The position numbers and the translations under genes were made by a program. Positions 1 through 7,303 of a stretch of DNA of 11,030 bases are shown here, one piece after another. Numbering within the stretch: the stretch's first letter is position 1; every line of letters begins with the position of its first letter. The DNA lies in NCBI GenBank assembly GCA_030706065.1, contig JAUZPH010000083.1, positions 1-11,030 on the forward strand. Direction: 5' to 3'. The notes under the pieces are model-generated. The model saw nothing but the letters and a program-made list of their open reading frames with translations, did not search any database and had not been told where the DNA came from. Source of the stretch: Bacillota bacterium (GTDB taxonomy: Bacteria; Bacillota; Clostridia; Clostridiales; Clostridiaceae).

Positions 1-357
1 CTCACACAACTGTCTGCTGAAGCAGGCCTCAGCCTCTCCCCCAACTATTGGGGCCACTAATTTTTCAAGCCATCTGTTATCCCTGATTATTACATCCTGG
101 GTAATAAAGACTACTATATCCCCATCTGCCTCGCAGGCGGCCTCTTCCCTGACTTTGCTGTGAGAAAACTGTTCTCTCGGGATTTTTTTATATTCGGCAT
201 CCAATTCCTTAAGTATATCCTCACTGCTGTCACCGCTCTCAGTGAGAATATACTTTATTGCCTTTATATCTACATTTATCTGTCCCCTTAAACTTTCATG
301 TAAATTCCTGATGTAAGGCTCTGCCTTATAAAGGGGGCATATAATTGATATATTCAT
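1..357 (-). CDS. Family 2 glycosyltransferase, rhamnosyltransferase-like (partial, C-terminus missing)
   Basis: I translated this from the minus strand: an open frame of 119 codons starts at an ATG (355-357) and runs off the left edge. The protein begins MNISIICPLYKAEPYIRNL, the usual first beta strand and nucleotide-sugar site of GT-A family 2 enzymes. Later it has FSHSKVREEAA and then DGDIVVFITQDV, which matches the 'FLTQDA' region of RfbN-type rhamnosyltransferases, where the acidic metal-binding residue sits. The likely role is adding a sugar to a lipid-linked oligosaccharide on the cytoplasmic face of the membrane. The start is well supported: the GGAGG at the end of the upstream gene lies about 7 bases before the ATG, and only three bases separate the two genes, so they are probably translationally coupled. 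The family is fairly secure; the sugar and acceptor cannot be read from the sequence. Confidence 0.85.
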   Translation of the reverse strand, partial: MNISIICPLYKAEPYIRNLHESLRGQINVDIKAIKYILTESGDSSEDILKELDAEYKKIPREQFSHSKVREEAACEADGDIVVFITQDVIIRDNRWLEKLVAPIVGGEAEACFSRQLCE

Positions 358-360
358 TAT

Positions 361-1575
361 TTATTCCTCCGATTGCGAATTCATTGCATACATCATACTG
401 ATAAAAATAAAGAAATAAGTTGAGGCTTTCGGTATAAACATTAAATCATCGAAGCAGTTCATTATTATAAAGCATATAATTGATACAAAGAACCCTGAAT
501 AAAAATATTTTACATATCCTTCACATTTATTCTTGACCATATAGGCTTTTCTTATAATATCTATACACATCCCGGCAAATGCAGCAACTCCAATAATGCC
601 AACCTCTGAAAAAATTTTCAGATAGGTATTGTGAGGAGGCAGCGGGCCAGGTTCATTTACTGTCAGGTTAGGATACAGCTGAGTATAATGGTCATAGACT
701 TGTACAAAGTTTCCATTCCCAACACCAAGGGGAAAATGATCCTTTATTACTTTTAATGCCATTTTCCACAGCCTTAACCTTCCTTCGTTTATAGAGTTAT
801 CATCAAGCTGTTTTATCCTCTGAAAAATAACCGGGTTAAACGGAAGGTATATCAGCGGAACAATGTACAAAAAAATCCACTTCCAATTATAAAGAACAGC
901 CAGCAGCAGTACCCCTATAAGGAAGGCTATCCATCCATTTCTGGAATACGTTACAGCAAGATTAAAGACCAGCATTAAGTCAAGAATGATAAACGGTATC
1001 CTCAACTTTCCCTTTAAATTCATTGAAATAACTATAACCGGAAAGATAATCAAAATCATATATGCCGCAAGAGTGTTGGGATGAGGCATAGGCCCCTTGA
1101 CCCTGGACATTAGTAATGTCTGCATAATAGTCAAACCCGTTTTGTATATGTTAAAAAACTCAATAATACCTAAAACCGCAACAAAAAAAGCACTCAGCAT
1201 ACTGATACTTATTAAATATTTATAATACTTTACTTCCTTTATACGCATTCGGATAATACAGTATAGGCCAAAGTAAAAGACATATCTAATGCTCTCTTTA
1301 AGCGCCGTGTTCCTGTTATATGCATAAAGAGAAGACAATACCATGGATGCCACCAGTATAAAAAACAGTATTGTAAAGGGTTCCCTTACGATTCTCTTAA
1401 TATTAGCTGCGAAATCCTGCCTGCACTCCCTATTTCTTATCAATTCATATCCATAGATTGCAATGATGAAAAATATTGTGCAGGACAGCATCCATTCTGT
1501 CTTCTGCGAGTGAACAAACGGCAGAAAGAAAATGTATATACCCATCAATGCTATTATCAACCTATCAGTATTCAT
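361..1575 (-). CDS. O-antigen ligase/Wzy polymerase-like membrane protein (copy 1)
   Basis: This 404-residue protein is almost entirely hydrophobic, with about eleven predicted membrane segments. It carries the hallmarks of the Wzy_C/O-antigen ligase superfamily: a TYSRNGW motif (Arg212), a long extracytoplasmic loop with GVGNGNF (about 284-290), and PPHNTYL with His315. In characterised ligases such as WaaL, an Arg and a His in comparable positions are needed to transfer glycan from undecaprenyl diphosphate. The likely role is polymerising or transferring a surface glycan at the outer face of the membrane. The start is preceded by GGAGGAGG. It lies between the sugar-phosphate transferase and a glycosyltransferase in one operon. 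It is clearly paralogous to the gene at 2436-3662, sharing for example KYFYSG and MNCFDDL near the C-terminus. Sequence alone does not separate polymerase from ligase. Confidence 0.86.
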   Translation of the reverse strand: MNTDRLIIALMGIYIFFLPFVHSQKTEWMLSCTIFFIIAIYGYELIRNRECRQDFAANIKRIVREPFTILFFILVASMVLSSLYAYNRNTALKESIRYVFYFGLYCIIRMRIKEVKYYKYLISISMLSAFFVAVLGIIEFFNIYKTGLTIMQTLLMSRVKGPMPHPNTLAAYMILIIFPVIVISMNLKGKLRIPFIILDLMLVFNLAVTYSRNGWIAFLIGVLLLAVLYNWKWIFLYIVPLIYLPFNPVIFQRIKQLDDNSINEGRLRLWKMALKVIKDHFPLGVGNGNFVQVYDHYTQLYPNLTVNEPGPLPPHNTYLKIFSEVGIIGVAAFAGMCIDIIRKAYMVKNKCEGYVKYFYSGFFVSIICFIIMNCFDDLMFIPKASTYFFIFISMMYAMNSQSEE

Positions 1576-1654
1576 GCTCCTCCTCCAAATACTATATAAT
1601 CTTTATTGATTGATGCTCCACCAAATAAAGACAATGCACCCAAAGTTTATCACT

Positions 1655-2314
1655 TTATTTTGCACCAACCTTTTTGAACACTACAACAAATGTCTTCAAT
1701 AAAATAACAAAATCCATCCAGAGGCTTCTGTTGTCGATGTAATCCATATCCAACTTTACTCTTTCCTCATAGGTAGTTTCACTTCTTCCGCTAGCCTGCC
1801 AGTGTCCGGTTAGGCCCGGCCTTATACTGAGCAATTTATCGGCATATTTCCCATACTTGGGCAGTTCATTTGGCACTATAGGTCTAGGCCCCACCAATGT
1901 CATTTCGCCTTTTATCACATTAATCAATTGAGGTAATTCATCTATGCTGGATTCCCTTAAAAACTTTCCCACTCTTGTAATTCTCGGATCGTTTTCCAGC
2001 TTGAAATTTGTTTGAAATTCCTTTTTTTGCTTTTCATCCAGATTCTTCAATAACTCTTCTGCATTATTCCTCATAGTTCTGAATTTAAACACCTTTATGG
2101 TTTTGCCGCCTTGTCCAAGTCTTTTATGACAGAATATTATCGGCCCCTTGGAGTCAATTCTTATTATAATTGCTACAATCAGTATCAGAGGACTTACTAT
2201 TATGAGTCCAACAATGGAGCCAAATAAATCAAGAAATCTTTTCACAACTCTATATAATATCTTGGATTCTGTATTATTAACTGCTTCCATTTTATCTATC
2301 CCGTTATTATCCAT
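1655..2314 (-). CDS. Polyprenyl-phosphate sugar-1-phosphate transferase (initiating glycosyltransferase)
   Basis: This 219-residue protein belongs to the bacterial sugar transferase family (PF02397; WcaJ/PglC type). Such enzymes move a sugar-1-phosphate from a nucleotide sugar to undecaprenyl phosphate, the first committed step of exopolysaccharide or capsule synthesis. It has one N-terminal hydrophobic segment (about 31-52) with a Ser-Pro at 41-42, as in the re-entrant helix of monotopic members. KFRTM follows at 77-81, the catalytic Asp125-Glu126 dyad lies in SSIDELPQL, then VGPRP (141-145) and RPGLTG (165-170). The length equals the catalytic core only, so it lacks the extra N-terminal membrane domain of WcaJ-like enzymes. 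The start ATG has GGGAGG eight bases upstream; Met9 is a weaker alternative. It sits between two ligase/polymerase-like genes. The sugar it transfers is unknown. Confidence 0.94.
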   Translation of the reverse strand: MDNNGIDKMEAVNNTESKILYRVVKRFLDLFGSIVGLIIVSPLILIVAIIIRIDSKGPIIFCHKRLGQGGKTIKVFKFRTMRNNAEELLKNLDEKQKKEFQTNFKLENDPRITRVGKFLRESSIDELPQLINVIKGEMTLVGPRPIVPNELPKYGKYADKLLSIRPGLTGHWQASGRSETTYEERVKLDMDYIDNRSLWMDFVILLKTFVVVFKKVGAK

Positions 2315-2435
2315 TATATTGTCCTCCCGAGTTTAAATTATCTACATCATCACCCATATATAGTCGCTTATAACCACAGACATTGTATCATAAACGGACT
2401 AATAAATACAAATAAAAGTACAACTTTAATTATGC

Positions 2436-3662
2436 TCAGACTTTCGACAGTCTGTAATCGGCAGCTATATTAAAGCTTATAAACACAAAAATTAAAAAAT
2501 TAATTGTAACCTTCGGTGTATAAAACAAATCATCAAAACAATTCATCATAAGAAAACACATAACTGAAATCAAATAACCGCTATAAAAATACTTCAGGTG
2601 ACCGCTGCATTTGCTTCTTACATAGAATACCGACTTTAACATTTCAAAACACATGATAAGAAAAATAACCGCTCCAAATACACCGATTTCAGCAAATACC
2701 CTTATGTAGGAATTGTGCGGCGGCAATGCCAGGTTCTCGTTCAGCTCAAGCTCCGGGAACCTTCTGACATACTGATTATACATGGTCATAAAATTGCCGC
2801 TTCCCACTCCCCAAAAAACATTTTCCTTTATCATGCTTTCAGCAATCTTCCAAAGCTTGATTCTGCCGCTGCTGTATGCACTGTCCAGAATTTGGATTAA
2901 CCTCATGTATATATCTTTACTAAAAAATAAATAGACAGCAGGTATTATATATAAAGAGATAAACTTCCAACTGTACAGGATCGAAAGGGTAAGTATTCCA
3001 ACTGCGAAAGCAATCCACCCATTCTTTGAGAAGGTAACAGCAAGGTTGAAACTTAATATAACAGATATTGAATAGTAATAAATCCTCTTTAGGCCTTTTG
3101 AGTTCAGTGCGATCAGAATCGCCGGAAATATGGCCAGTATAAGATAGGCAGCATAAGTATTATGATGTTCAAAGGTAGACTTTACCCTGGAAAAAAGTAT
3201 CATCTGTTCAATAGTAAGCCCCATCTTTTCATACTTAATGAACTCCAATATACCAATCAGCCCTACTACCAGTGTACTGAAAAGATATACATCAACAGCT
3301 GCCATATATATCTTTTCCTTGTCAAATCTGAATCTGATGACAAAATACATTCCAATATAGTAAACATATCGTATAAATTCTTTTATCGAGATTTGAATAG
3401 CCTTCGAGTTAAGGGTGGTAATAAACATAACAATTATAAACAGCAGGAACATTATAGTAAATGTATCAGTAAATATTACCTTACTCTTTTTTAGAAACCT
3501 TTCTCTTTCGCCGTCCTTAAAAATTATCTCAAATAAATAGATCATACCTATTACACAAAAAATCAGGCTTAACAGCCATTCCAACCTGGAAGCCGAAGTA
3601 AATGGAAGCATAAATATGTAAATGCCAACCAAAACTAAAATTACATAATCACTTTTTTTCAT
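2436..3662 (-). CDS. O-antigen ligase/Wzy polymerase-like membrane protein (copy 2)
   Basis: This 408-residue polytopic membrane protein is paralogous to the product of 361-1575 over its full length: the N-terminal GIYIF.LPF, the FSRVK stretch, GVGSGNF (about 285-291), PPHNSY with His316, and the C-terminal KYFYSG and MNCFDDL are shared. Like copy 1 it is probably a Wzy polymerase or glycan ligase acting at the outer membrane face. The motif that reads TYSRNGW in copy 1 is TFSKNGW here, so the conserved Arg is Lys213. The start ATG has a GGGGG Shine-Dalgarno about six bases upstream. It is the first gene of the minus-strand operon, with a candidate promoter at 3782-3809 and an inferred leader of about 110 bases. 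The 121-bp gap to the next gene shows no clear terminator. Confidence 0.86.
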   Translation of the reverse strand: MKKSDYVILVLVGIYIFMLPFTSASRLEWLLSLIFCVIGMIYLFEIIFKDGERERFLKKSKVIFTDTFTIMFLLFIIVMFITTLNSKAIQISIKEFIRYVYYIGMYFVIRFRFDKEKIYMAAVDVYLFSTLVVGLIGILEFIKYEKMGLTIEQMILFSRVKSTFEHHNTYAAYLILAIFPAILIALNSKGLKRIYYYSISVILSFNLAVTFSKNGWIAFAVGILTLSILYSWKFISLYIIPAVYLFFSKDIYMRLIQILDSAYSSGRIKLWKIAESMIKENVFWGVGSGNFMTMYNQYVRRFPELELNENLALPPHNSYIRVFAEIGVFGAVIFLIMCFEMLKSVFYVRSKCSGHLKYFYSGYLISVMCFLMMNCFDDLFYTPKVTINFLIFVFISFNIAADYRLSKV

Positions 3663-3781
3663 ATTAACCCCCGATTTATCCGTCCTCTGAAGTTTCCTCT
3701 ATAAAAGCACCTGTAACACCTGCATAGTTTCACAATTTCTTCTCAGTTTTAAAGAACTTTAACATATACATTATATAATCT

Positions 3782-3809
3782 ATTATAAATTATAATGCCT
3801 AAATGTAAA
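3782..3809 (-). promoter_or_regulatory. Candidate sigma-A promoter for the polysaccharide operon
   Basis: Read on the minus strand, TTTACA (plus 3804-3809) and TATAAT (plus 3782-3787) are separated by 16 bases, close to the housekeeping consensus. A second TATAAT-like hexamer lies a few bases further downstream. Transcription would start near 3775, leaving a leader of about 110 bases before the ATG at 3662. The region is so AT-rich that chance matches are possible. Confidence 0.5.
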
Positions 3810-4094
3810 GTCTATTAATCTTACATGCCGTCACATAAGCCCCATTTTTCCTTTTTCAGAGTGTTATTGGAGGAGATTCTCTAACCTCATGACTCCCTGG
3901 GATACCCACACCATTCCATCCAAGGCTTTACCTAATTATTCCCTTTTCCTTTATTTTATAGTCATTTCTCTGATTTATATTTCGCCGGCCTTCTTTTTAA
4001 TGTATAATTTATATTATTAAACTTTTTAGTACTGATTTCGTATATATTTTGTAACTATGTGCGGCCAACCAAAAAAATAAACTTCAATATTTTT

Positions 4095-4124
4095 TTGAGA
4101 TCAGCGCTGTTAATTCGTAATAAT
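4095..4124 (+). promoter_or_regulatory. Candidate promoter for the LCP gene
   Basis: TTGAGA (4095-4100) and AATAAT (4119-4124) each match the sigma-A consensus at five of six bases and are 18 bases apart. The start point would lie near 4131, giving an unusually long leader of about 190 bases that includes the hairpin repeat at 4207-4285. AT richness makes this assignment moderate. Confidence 0.35.
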
Positions 4125-4148
4125 TTAGAAAATAATTTAGAAAATAAT
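4119..4148 (+). repeat. Short tandem repeat, 12-bp unit, 2.5 copies
   Basis: The unit AATAATTTAGAA occurs at 4119-4130 and 4131-4142, followed by a half unit AATAAT at 4143-4148. It overlaps the -10 box of the candidate LCP promoter, so copy-number slippage could alter promoter strength; that is inference. Confidence 0.75.
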
Positions 4149-4206
4149 GCCTGTCCACGAGGAATAATTTTATTTATGATGCATATAGCTGAGGAATTTA
4201 ATATTT

Positions 4207-4285
4207 AAATTTATCGCCTTCGAAAAATCCGTGAAGATTCGATATTTTCTCAGGTGAATACTAAAGGTTTAAATATCCGCATCTT
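4207..4285 (+). repeat. Dispersed hairpin repeat, copy A
   Basis: This stretch of about 79 bases aligns along its length with 8326-8406, with a few substitutions and one-base indels. Its core is a hairpin at 4222-4249: GAAAAATC pairs with GATATTTTC if one A is bulged, around a loop containing GTGAAGATT. Downstream the shared part reads GGTGAATACTAAAGGTTTAA here and AGTGAATTTTCTAATGCTTAA in the other copy. It lies about 35-110 bases upstream of the LCP start codon, on the same strand. It encodes nothing evident. Confidence 0.65.
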
Positions 4286-4318
4286 TAGCAGCAATACTAA
4301 ATTGAAAGAGGTATTTTT

Positions 4319-5521
4319 ATGAGTGACAAACGTTATGAGCCGAGCAGCAGAATAAAAGAATCCGCCACATCCAATAGTCCGGGAAGTAATACTCCCAAGC
4401 GAAACGGGAAATACAACAGAAAGAAGAAATTGAAAAGACGGCGCAGAATAGTCTTTGGGCTGCTTTTAATCTTTCTGTTCGCCATAGGCTTCACCGGCGC
4501 CTATTTCTATAATATCTATAATAAAACCTTAGGCAAGATAAACGTTAGGGATATTAACAAGGACAACTCTTCACTGGGAATAAGCCAGGATGTCATCGAC
4601 AACCTGAAGGAGAAGGATGCGGACACCAGCATCACCAATATTGCCCTTTTCGGCATAGATTCCCGTGACATGAATCAAACTGCCGGCTCCAGATCCGACT
4701 CCATAATGGTCGCAACTATAGACTACAAGCATAAGAAACTGAAGCTCACCTCTATATTAAGAGATACAAGGGTTAAGATAGACGGCCATGGCACCACCAA
4801 GATTAACGCTGCCTATGCCTACGGCGGGCCTCAGCTGGCAATAAAAACCCTGAATCAAAACTTTGACCTCAATATCAGGGATTATGTTACGATAAACTTC
4901 TATGGCCTGGAGGATATAATAGACGGGCTTGGAGGCATTACCCTGGATGTAAAAAAGAATGAAGTAAGTGAAATAAACAAGTATATAAAGGAATTATGCG
5001 ATATCGATCATAAAAAATATGTACCCCTGACAAAAAGCGGGGTTCAGAAGCTTAGCGGCCGACAGGCTACGTCCTATGCAAGAATCCGCCATGTAGGCAA
5101 CGGCGACTGGGAAAGGACCGACCGTCAGAGGACGGTTATGGATGAGATGTTCAAGGAAGTAATGGGGGCGGGAGTAACCCAGTATATTTCGTTGATGAGC
5201 TCCATGCTGCCCTATGTCGAGACAAGCATTCCGAAGTCAACAATGCTGTCCATGGGAACAAAGTTTTTTACCTCCGGAATAAAAAACATAGATCAAGCCA
5301 GGTTTCCTGCCGACGGATACTGGACCGACCCCACCATCGACGGCGTATCCTATATTCAGGCCAAGATGCCCGATACAAAGAACCAGATTGATGCCTACAT
5401 CTTTGATGACGTACCGCCGCCCGGAAAGGCAGCAACTGAAAACACTACAACCACAGGTACATCGCCTTCGGCTTCCACCACCACGGGGACAAAAACGTCC
5501 TCAAAAACAACAACAAAATAA
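4319..5521 (+). CDS. LytR-CpsA-Psr (LCP) family cell-wall glycopolymer transferase
   Basis: This 400-residue protein has a cytoplasmic basic N-terminus, one membrane anchor (about 44-64), a linker, and an extracellular LCP domain (about 104-275). LCP proteins transfer lipid-linked polymers such as teichoic acids or capsule to peptidoglycan. Visible signature elements are ALFGIDSRD (109-117), SRSDSIM (124-130), LTSILRDTRVKI (143-154) and KINAAYAYGG (161-170), plus the Arg-rich YARIRHVGNGDWERTDRQR (253-271) that contacts the lipid diphosphate. The last 35 residues are a Thr/Ser-rich tail, probably a wall-spanning spacer; no LPXTG signal is seen. The start is supported by GAAAGAGG before the ATG. 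It is transcribed divergently from the polysaccharide operon and ends at a strong terminator. Attachment of that operon's glycan to the wall is the natural inferred role. Confidence 0.93.
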   Translation: MSDKRYEPSSRIKESATSNSPGSNTPKRNGKYNRKKKLKRRRRIVFGLLLIFLFAIGFTGAYFYNIYNKTLGKINVRDINKDNSSLGISQDVIDNLKEKDADTSITNIALFGIDSRDMNQTAGSRSDSIMVATIDYKHKKLKLTSILRDTRVKIDGHGTTKINAAYAYGGPQLAIKTLNQNFDLNIRDYVTINFYGLEDIIDGLGGITLDVKKNEVSEINKYIKELCDIDHKKYVPLTKSGVQKLSGRQATSYARIRHVGNGDWERTDRQRTVMDEMFKEVMGAGVTQYISLMSSMLPYVETSIPKSTMLSMGTKFFTSGIKNIDQARFPADGYWTDPTIDGVSYIQAKMPDTKNQIDAYIFDDVPPPGKAATENTTTTGTSPSASTTTGTKTSSKTTTK

Positions 5522-5525
5522 TCCC

Positions 5526-5555
5526 AAGCCTGCCGCAGCCCGGCAGGCTTTTTTT
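5526..5555 (+). terminator. Rho-independent terminator of the LCP gene
   Basis: AAGCCTGCCG (5526-5535) and CGGCAGGCTT (5541-5550) form a perfect 10-bp GC-rich stem with a five-base loop. They are followed by an uninterrupted T run to 5555. It begins five bases after the LCP stop codon. Confidence 0.95.
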
Positions 5556-5572
5556 GGGGACGGTTCACAATT
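5556..5572 (+). repeat. GGGGACGGTTCACAATT repeat, half-copy 1
   Basis: This sequence is identical to the first 17 bases of the left arm of the palindrome at 10601-10657. It starts directly after the terminator T run. No inverted partner arm is found nearby, so it is a solitary half unit of a REP-like family. Confidence 0.85.
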
Positions 5573-5586
5573 AATCGGTATTATCA

Positions 5587-5600
5587 GGGACGGTTCACAA
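5587..5600 (+). repeat. GGGACGGTTCACAA repeat, half-copy 2
   Basis: This is a second half unit in the same orientation, 31 bases after the first, with 14 bases conserved (GGGACGGTTCACAA). The flanks differ after that. Two directly repeated half units without a complementary arm suggest a decayed or rearranged REP-like cluster. Confidence 0.8.
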
Positions 5601-5720
5601 CTTTTCGCAAATATCTTGTCCAATAAAGCTCGTATCAAAGCCTTTTAAACGGATTTTACAAGGCATCCGATCATAAAATATTTACTATACTTTGAAATCT
5701 GCATAGTTTGTAATAATCCT

Positions 5721-5756
5721 TGCTTGAAAATGTGTAACAGTTACGGCATTCAAGCA
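5721..5756. promoter_or_regulatory. Nested palindrome upstream of the lectin gene
   Basis: TGCTTGAA (5721-5728) and TTCAAGCA (5749-5756) form a perfect 8-bp inverted repeat. Inside lies a second dyad, GTAAC-A-GTTAC, at about 5733-5743. The structure ends 43 bases before the ATG at 5800. It could be an operator or a transcript hairpin. No convincing promoter pair could be fixed around it. Confidence 0.45.
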
Positions 5757-5799
5757 TATGATGTAATGTTAGCATTGTATAGCGGAGGATTTTATAGAG

Positions 5800-7080
5800 A
5801 TGTCTGGGCTCGATTTAAACATATCAAGAAGCCTTGTCCCCTTTCCAAGCCACCACGTCTATTTCATGGATTTGATCCAAGCAGAAAGTTATTTTGCCGA
5901 TACGGTTTATCACCCTGTTACAGAACATTTCAAAAGTATCCGCAGTCTTGAAGATAGGCTCATAGAAAATAAGGCTTCTGAAATCACGGATATATATTCC
6001 ACCCTTGAAAAGTATGGCGTTAAATACTCTCTCTCCAGATTTTTGATAAAACTCGTAGTCTCCTTTACCATTAAAAACAGCCGGAAGCATCCCGGCACAC
6101 TGGAAGACAGAATCAATTTCCTGTTTTCAGATTTGAAAAACACCTCACAATGGGTAGCGGACGTTTTGAATGGTTACAATGTACCTGAGGCTGTCACTGA
6201 AGATGCATATAAAAAAGTAATAAAACATACTCTTGAAGCCTGCAGTAATAATCTGGCAAGCAGTGAACCGAGCGATTGGAGTACTTGGGAAATTTTCACC
6301 GGTGCAATGACCTCTGCCCCCCTTGTATGCTGCTCGGGCCGCAACCGACTTGAGGTACTTTCCAGAGGAAATTGCAGACACCTATACTATAAGTTTATGG
6401 AGAACGGCATTTGGAACCATTGGGAAGACACCGGAATAAGCATAACTTCCGCCCCCTCTGCAGTTATAACGGAAGATAATATTCTTCATGTATTTGCCCT
6501 GGGCAATAGTAATTCTCTTCTCCATATAGAAAAAACGGGAAACTGGGATCTATGCGAGGCGGTAAGCGGAGATATAATATCTGCACCAGCGGTTCACAAA
6601 AGTTCAGACAGCAATATTCATATATTCTGCCGCGGGTGGAACAATAACCTTATGCATATTATACGGTTTGGCGATGGAAGTTGGAGCAATTGGGAGGACC
6701 TGGGGGGAGAGCTTACTTCGGCGCCTTCTGTTGTGAGTTGGGACGGAAGCAGAATGGACGTGTTTGCACGAGGCGTAAACAACTCACTGATTCATATTTC
6801 CTTTAGTAATAATTCCTGGAGCCCGTGGAAGAACCTTGACGGGTACCTCACTTCCTCACCCTGTTCCTCTTCAAGGGCTTATAATAGAATTGATATATTT
6901 GCCAGAGGCAGAGAAAACCAGTTGATATGGAAACTTTGGAACGGTGTAAGCTGGAGCAGCTGGAAGGATATTGGAGGATATTTGACCTCAAGGCCTTCAT
7001 CTGTTTCCTGGGGGCCTGATAGAATTGATGTTTTGGCAAGGGGAATCAATAATGAGCTCATTTATATTTGCAATAAATAG
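5800..7080 (+). CDS. Six-repeat PLL-like beta-propeller lectin with unknown helical N-terminal domain
   Basis: This 426-residue protein has two parts. Residues 1-157 look mostly helical and match no family I recognise; no signal peptide is present. Residues 158-426 are six repeats of 44-46 residues starting near W160, W205, W249, W295, W340 and W385. The consensus is roughly W-x-x-W-E-x-L-G-G-x-L-T-S-A-P-S, then R-x-D-V-F-A-R-G-x-x-N-x-L. This resembles the PLL/PHL fucose-binding propeller lectins of Photorhabdus and related 'sialidase-like' propellers. The likely role is glycan binding, with an unknown activity carried by the N-terminal half. The last three repeats are the best conserved; repeats 2 and 3 are the most divergent. 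The start is supported by GGAGG at 5784-5788, although the 11-base spacing is long. It is convergent with the Peptidase_G2 gene. Fold assignment is fairly sure; ligand and location are unknown. Confidence 0.8.
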   Translation: MSGLDLNISRSLVPFPSHHVYFMDLIQAESYFADTVYHPVTEHFKSIRSLEDRLIENKASEITDIYSTLEKYGVKYSLSRFLIKLVVSFTIKNSRKHPGTLEDRINFLFSDLKNTSQWVADVLNGYNVPEAVTEDAYKKVIKHTLEACSNNLASSEPSDWSTWEIFTGAMTSAPLVCCSGRNRLEVLSRGNCRHLYYKFMENGIWNHWEDTGISITSAPSAVITEDNILHVFALGNSNSLLHIEKTGNWDLCEAVSGDIISAPAVHKSSDSNIHIFCRGWNNNLMHIIRFGDGSWSNWEDLGGELTSAPSVVSWDGSRMDVFARGVNNSLIHISFSNNSWSPWKNLDGYLTSSPCSSSRAYNRIDIFARGRENQLIWKLWNGVSWSSWKDIGGYLTSRPSSVSWGPDRIDVLARGINNELIYICNK

Positions 7081-7127
7081 TCATAAAAATCATTATCCAT
7101 GAGAACAGCGCATGAAAATATCAATAA

Positions 7128-7248
7128 GAAACAGGTGGCTATCTAAAGAAGGTTCTAAAAGAGGGCTCCAAAAACCATACGGCAATACCGTCATCTTTGC
7201 ATAAACTGCCTTTTCATTCTTCCCACTATATAGATATCCACCTGTTTC
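7128..7248. repeat. 17-bp interrupted inverted repeat between convergent genes
   Basis: GAAACAGGTGGCTATCT (7128-7144) is complementary to 7232-7248 except for one C/A mismatch, with 87 bases between the arms. A minor hairpin (ACGG-CAATA-CCGT) lies within. It occupies most of the gap between the lectin and Peptidase_G2 genes. I cannot assign it to a known RNA family. It could be a bidirectional transcription barrier, a structured RNA or a small mobile-element remnant. Confidence 0.6.
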
Positions 7249-7280
7249 CAAGTCAACTTTTTAACCGCTTTAGATTTGCA

Positions 7281-7303
7281 AAGGTAATCTGTAGTATTAC
7301 CTT
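7281..7303 (-). terminator. Weak hairpin at the 3' end of the Peptidase_G2 gene
   Basis: AAGGTAAT (7281-7288) and ATTACCTT (7296-7303) form a perfect 8-bp stem with a seven-base loop, overlapping the stop codon. The stem is AT-rich and has no T run on the minus strand, so terminator function is doubtful. Confidence 0.25.

Larger units (their letters stand above)
3663..4318. other. Divergent intergenic region between the polysaccharide operon and the LCP gene
   Basis: This stretch of 656 bases has no convincing gene on either strand. It is very AT-rich, especially at 3760-3800 and 3960-4210. It holds a candidate minus-strand promoter (3782-3809), a candidate plus-strand promoter (4095-4124), a short tandem repeat (4119-4148) and one copy of a dispersed hairpin repeat (4207-4285). 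The part at about 3840-3950 is less AT-rich, and I could not assign anything to it. Confidence 0.7.

Noticed and set aside
3162..3494. 110-codon plus-strand frame opposite the second ligase gene
   Set aside because: It lies wholly antisense to a conserved membrane protein gene; its composition is what the complement of hydrophobic codons gives.
5388..5648. Plus-strand frame of 86 codons over the LCP tail and terminator
   Set aside because: It overlaps the Thr-rich LCP tail in another frame, runs through the terminator and the repeat units, and has no ribosome binding site.
5650..5720. Sigma-A promoter for the lectin gene
   Set aside because: TTGAAA and TAATAA-like hexamers occur, but the spacing (about 13 bases) is too short and no alternative pair was convincing.
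5724..5951. 75-codon frame overlapping the start of the lectin gene
   Set aside because: It begins at a TTG inside the nested palindrome, has no Shine-Dalgarno, and overlaps the well-supported lectin frame that continues with clear repeats.
7128..7248. Possible cyclic di-GMP or other known riboswitch between the convergent genes
   Set aside because: A short GCAAAG match on the minus strand was suggestive, but the rest of the GEMM consensus and its pairing are absent, and no gene start lies suitably downstream on either strand.
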